A stretch of DNA of 64,000 nt from Eumeta japonica (lineage: Eukaryota; Arthropoda; Insecta; Lepidoptera; Psychidae), in contig BGZK01000884.1 in assembly GCA_005406025.1 (NCBI GenBank), positions 124,001-188,000 of the forward strand. The letters run 5' to 3'. The translations under genes were made by a program, and so were the position numbers. The notes below the pieces were generated by a model that saw nothing but the letters and a program-made list of their open reading frames with translations, did not search any database and was not told the DNA's origin. How positions within the stretch are numbered: position 1 is the first letter of the stretch; every line of letters starts with the position of its first letter. Shown one piece after another: positions 60,714 through 64,000 of this stretch.

Positions 60714-61044
60714 ATTAAAATTACCGGACTGAAAACGCTGAAACCAGTTTTGTGATACTCTTATCGGCGGTCCATAAGCGTCACAATTTTTTTTGAGCTT
60801 TTTTCCCTTTTTCGTAATAACAGTTCAAAATGTATCGAATTTCTACGTTAGATTCACTTATTTTGGTGGACATAGAAACAATAGAAAAATGACGGAACAC
60901 CGTTTTTCTACTTTTTATTTTACTTTTTCTAAAATGTCATCTATTTAACGATATCAAAACCAGCCAGATACAAACAGCATAGCTAAAAAGATTTCACTGC
61001 AACTTTTTACTTGTGAAATACGAAAAAAAATTTTCCTTAACCTA
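60714..61044 (-). pseudogene. Mariner family 1, copy 4, 5' end only
   Basis: On the minus strand it begins at about 61,044 with 'ttaggttaaggaaaa', runs through 'cgtatttcacaagtaaaaag' and 'ttgcagtgaaat', and stops inside the DNA-binding codons at the 'ttttcagtccggtaatttt' site (60,716-60,735). All downstream transposase sequence is missing. It joins copy 3 directly at about 60,713. Confidence 0.85.
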
Positions 61045-61689
61045 ATAATTGTTCTATATTTTAATTACTACTGCCACGGTAGAGTCATTTTTTATGTAAA
61101 ACATGATGCAATCATATTATATTGCAATCTTATGGATGTCAATATACATTTATACAAGTTATACAACAAAAGGTTGATGTTAAGTTATCGAAAAAAATTA
61201 TCGTTTCGCTTATCAGAAATAGAAATTCGTATGTATGAGAATAAGTAGTGTTATATGTTGTATCAGTTTTTTTTTATTTAAATATTCACAGAGCGCTACT
61301 TGCGACAACTAATGACAGCCATCTTCAATGCGATGACAGCATCCAGAACAGACGGCTTAACCTACTTTCCGAGGTGCCTTAGTTTAGTTCGATATAAGTT
61401 AATCTTTAAGTATAGACTAGGGTGTCTCACAGACGGTGCGCGAACAAATTTCAGTCATGTTTTAAGATAGCCCCGCGGCCTTTACGCACCTTCTGGATTT
61501 TACGCGTTGATTGACCGATCGAGCGCTCTGAAGCGGCGCTACATCATGTTCGGCTGTGGAGTTTTGCAGTGTCTCTCAGACGTAAAGTCAGCATTAATGT
61601 TCGGGCTCTATTGGACGTCAGGTCATTATTATTGTATATTTTTCTAAGTTCTACGAGACGTCACCTCATTGTTGATCTTCTTTTTGTAT
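61045..61689. other. Non-coding DNA, possible 5' flank of the piggyBac relic
   Basis: GC-balanced from 61,280 to 61,600. Two related words, 'gtgtctcacagacg' (61,432) and 'gtgtctctcagacg' (61,569), might be subterminal repeats of the piggyBac element, but no TTAA-flanked terminal repeat could be fixed. Confidence 0.35.
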
Positions 61690-62862
61690 ATGGATCAACC
61701 GAGTGCATCAAATAATAGTCACAAAAGAAGACGGGTGGTGGCTATTAACAACGAAGACTTCGAAAATACTTTACAAATTTGGTTGGAAGCAAAATCAGAA
61801 GGTGACTTTAGGGACGTTAACAATAAACAGGCGAATCAAACTTTGTCTTGAAAAGCGATCATAAAACAGAACCAGAAAGGTTAGAAGATGAAAAAGATAC
61901 CGAAAATGAGAGTCAGCGGCAAGCAGACCATACCGCCTTGAAACAGACTGAAACAAACAGACATAATTTATATACTGAAAATGCCGGCTAAATATGGCCT
62001 GAAAATGTTGCTTGTGCGTAATGCGGAAACCTTTTATGTATATAATGCCTACATTTACCATGGTAAAGGTTCTTGACGGACTGAAACTCTCATAAGCCGA
62101 AGGAAAGTTTACCACACCAACTCAGTCTATATTACGATTGTGTAAGGATTTTGAAGAAACCAATCTTTATATAACTGCCGACAATAGGTCTAACTCTATA
62201 GAACTAATGAAGCCGTTGAAAAAGAAAGGTCTGACATACTTAGGAAATTTGAAAAAAAATAAGACATTCCACCTGAATTTCAAGCCTCTAAAATACGTCA
62301 GCCTGAATCATCTCTGCACGGTTTCACAAAAAAAAGATTTTACTATAGTCTCCTATGTCCCAAAAAAGCCAAAAGCAGTTTTGTTGATTTCTTCAATGTG
62401 CCACACAAAAAGGAATTGGATGCACAGACAAAAAAAAAACACAGGCGGTGTTGATCAAATCGATAAAAAAGTTGGCCAGCAATTTTTTTCAGAGTCCCGT
62501 ATTTGAGTGGAATCAACGCCTATGCTTTATATAAAACTTGTGCTGTTGTTCTTGATATTCCTAGAGCTCATTTTCTCCAACAACTTGTTCGGAATTTAGT
62601 TTTGCCACACTTGAAACGTCGAGTATGTAATGATCGATTACCTAGAGAGATGAGACGCACAATAGCACATTTACTGGGTAATCATATGCCCCCGGATCCT
62701 AAAAAAGGTACTCCAGCGGATACAGAAGCTACAAGAAACACGTGAAAAATCTACCAATCAAGACTCAAAAGACGTACGAAGTACAATTATGTTGATGGTC
62801 GCAAGTCTATCTGTCTCGGATGTTCAAAAACGTTATGTATCGAATACGTAGATAATAAGTGA
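61690..62862 (+). pseudogene. PiggyBac-type transposase pseudogene
   Basis: ATG at 61,690 (MDQPSASNNSHKRRR; a more upstream ATG at 61,669 is in frame but less likely). After 54 codons comes a stop, and an acidic SDH...ENES-like stretch in another frame. Then a large part, about 200 codons in family members, is missing. MPAKYGLKMLLVRNAETFYVY follows at 61,981, where the first catalytic Asp of the family is replaced by Asn. LCKDFEETNLYITADN (second Asp, about 62,177) and GNLKKNK lead to IVSYVPKKPKAVLL and GGVDQIDK (third and fourth Asp, about 62,452). From 62,503 the frame shifts to INAYALYK. The C-terminal cysteine cluster CLGCSKTLC (about 62,815) ends at TGA 62,860-62,862. No longer functional. 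Confidence 0.85.
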
Positions 62863-64000
62863 TTTGTTCTAAGATATTTACCATTAATATAACAATTTTT
62901 AATTATTGAAGTAATATTATAATCTTGACTTATATTTTAATACAACAAAGCCAAAAAAATATTCGAATAGTCTAGTATTATAACGAATTTGTCTCTAAGA
63001 GTGTCAAATACATGTTGCTTAAATAAATGTTTATGTCACATGAATATTTTGTTGTTTTCTTATATATTCCAAGTAAATAAATAGTAAATGGAACATATTT
63101 CAAATTATTAATGTGGCTATAAGCACATGATCTTACTGCATATTAATTAATAATTAATATTTATTTATGTAGCCGTCTGAGATACGTCACGCCAGGATCT
63201 ATGACCTAGTTAAACCACGTCAGTACTTAAAAGTTAAAAAAGTGCGCGTGTCAGCCCCGCCGCACGACAGGTGCTTAACCCTTAAGTACGATTGTCTTTG
63301 ATTGTGCAATACGCAAAAAGGGCAGTTAAAGGCGTCTAATCCTGAAACACGAATATAACTTCCTTCCGACAATAATATCTCCCGTGTCTCCAATGCCGAT
63401 GCAATCAATATAAGAAATGAAAACGCACTTTGTTCATGAAAAATCTCAAAGCGCAACGTGAATGGTGAGTCTGTTTAGTGCCACTGAGTTTGTTAATATA
63501 GTGTTTATGTAATCTCATTATGCACACGTTACTGGTGATAAATAACATGAATCTTAGTGCCTAAGTCGTATTTTCGTTGTAATTTTACCTCAAAGTTCTT
63601 TAGCACACATACAACTTAGTTACGCATTGCTAGCAAAGCGCGCGCGCAATCAGGTAGGTGGCTTTGATGTCACGACGTTCGATTTATTTTTCATATTAAA
63701 TCATTTATGTTAAATTTTCTAAACCAGATTGCCTTTAAAATAAAAATAATTTTGATGAAATAGGAATATTCTGTTCCATTAGAGAGATAAGTCACGCGGT
63801 GCTGTTCATTTACATAGTGTATGTATATATAAAATCGTCAATTATACAAAAAGATCCACAAACATCACGAGAATTTTGCTACCAAATACATACAAGAATG
63901 AACATAAAGAGTTTATCTATCCAGCTACAATAACTGCTACCTAACTATCACCGACAGCAGCGAAAACGGAAGTCATGAATTATGATGACACGACACTTAT
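62863..64000. other. Non-coding DNA to the end of the window
   Basis: AT-rich, with a GC-balanced segment at 63,165-63,480. A 78-codon minus-strand ORF (63,220-63,456) has mixed composition and two Cys pairs but no recognisable domain. The 3' end of the piggyBac element would lie in the first few hundred bases but was not identified. Confidence 0.4.

Larger units (their letters stand above)
59532..61044. mobile_element. Fold-back mariner structure (two 5' ends head to head)
   Basis: 59,532-59,865 and the reverse complement of 60,713-61,044 are both the 5' end of mariner family 1, including terminal repeat, untranslated leader and the first transposase codons. Between them lies the rest of a plus-strand transposase relic. 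The whole unit therefore has about 330-base inverted arms, each with the 5' terminal sequence outward. It could come from two insertions with deletion or from an inverted duplication that replaced the 3' end. Confidence 0.75.

Noticed and set aside
61401..61445. 5' terminus of the piggyBac element at the TTAA near 61,406
   Set aside because: No matching inverted copy was found downstream of 62,862, so the boundary is not supported.

Overview
The window looks like gene-poor nuclear DNA of an insect, most probably a moth or butterfly (Lepidoptera). It is AT-rich and has no convincing host protein-coding gene. It carries a mosaic of repeats I recognise from lepidopteran genomes: dispersed fragments beginning with 'cggaaccct' or 'gcgagtaggactcgcac'-like words, Helitron-like ends of the form 'gcgggccagctagt', tRNA-derived SINE heads, repeated 'taggtacctac' words, and mariner, piggyBac and copia relics. 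The species call is inference from repeat style, not from a marker gene.

Layout. 1-12.8 kb is non-coding DNA with one CpG-rich patch, an inverted-repeat-bounded unit holding a 109-codon ORF (5.5-6.4 kb), two SINE heads and a long (TA)n tract. 12,889-17,021 is the best-defined element: a Ty1/copia LTR retrotransposon with 187/189-bp LTRs that differ only by two one-base indels, a 5-bp target duplication (ATAAT), a copia-type internal tRNA-Met primer site, and gag, protease, integrase, RT and RNase H segments. It is broken by frameshifts and lacks most of the integrase core. 17-27.7 kb is quiet DNA with three hairpins and a degenerate GATAGTAGTA satellite. 27,708-28,200 is a MITE with 21-bp inverted termini and a TAA duplication. 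A decayed mariner follows at 29 kb.

34.7-35.9 kb holds a mariner relic, 36.4-37.3 kb a dispersed repeat, and 44.8-45.2 kb a Helitron-like element. 48.3-49.7 kb joins the tail of a Ty3/gypsy-type element (GPY motif plus LTR-like sequence) to a mariner of another family lacking the segment around its last catalytic Asp. 53.8-61.1 kb is a repeat cluster with three further pieces of the first mariner family: one copy complete from TIR to TIR but decayed (56,026-57,248), and a head-to-head fold-back structure (59,532-61,044). A piggyBac-type transposase pseudogene lies at 61.69-62.86 kb.

No transposase or polymerase gene here looks intact, so no set of genes works together in the usual sense; the window records insertion, decay and inverted duplication of mobile DNA. 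Several CpG-rich blocks (1.3, 26.4, 33.2-34.1, 43.2, 46.9-47.5, 55.3, 58.1 kb) stand out from the AT-rich background. They are the best places to look for promoters, 5' exons or conserved regulatory DNA of genes outside the window. I found no rRNA, genuine tRNA gene or CRISPR array.
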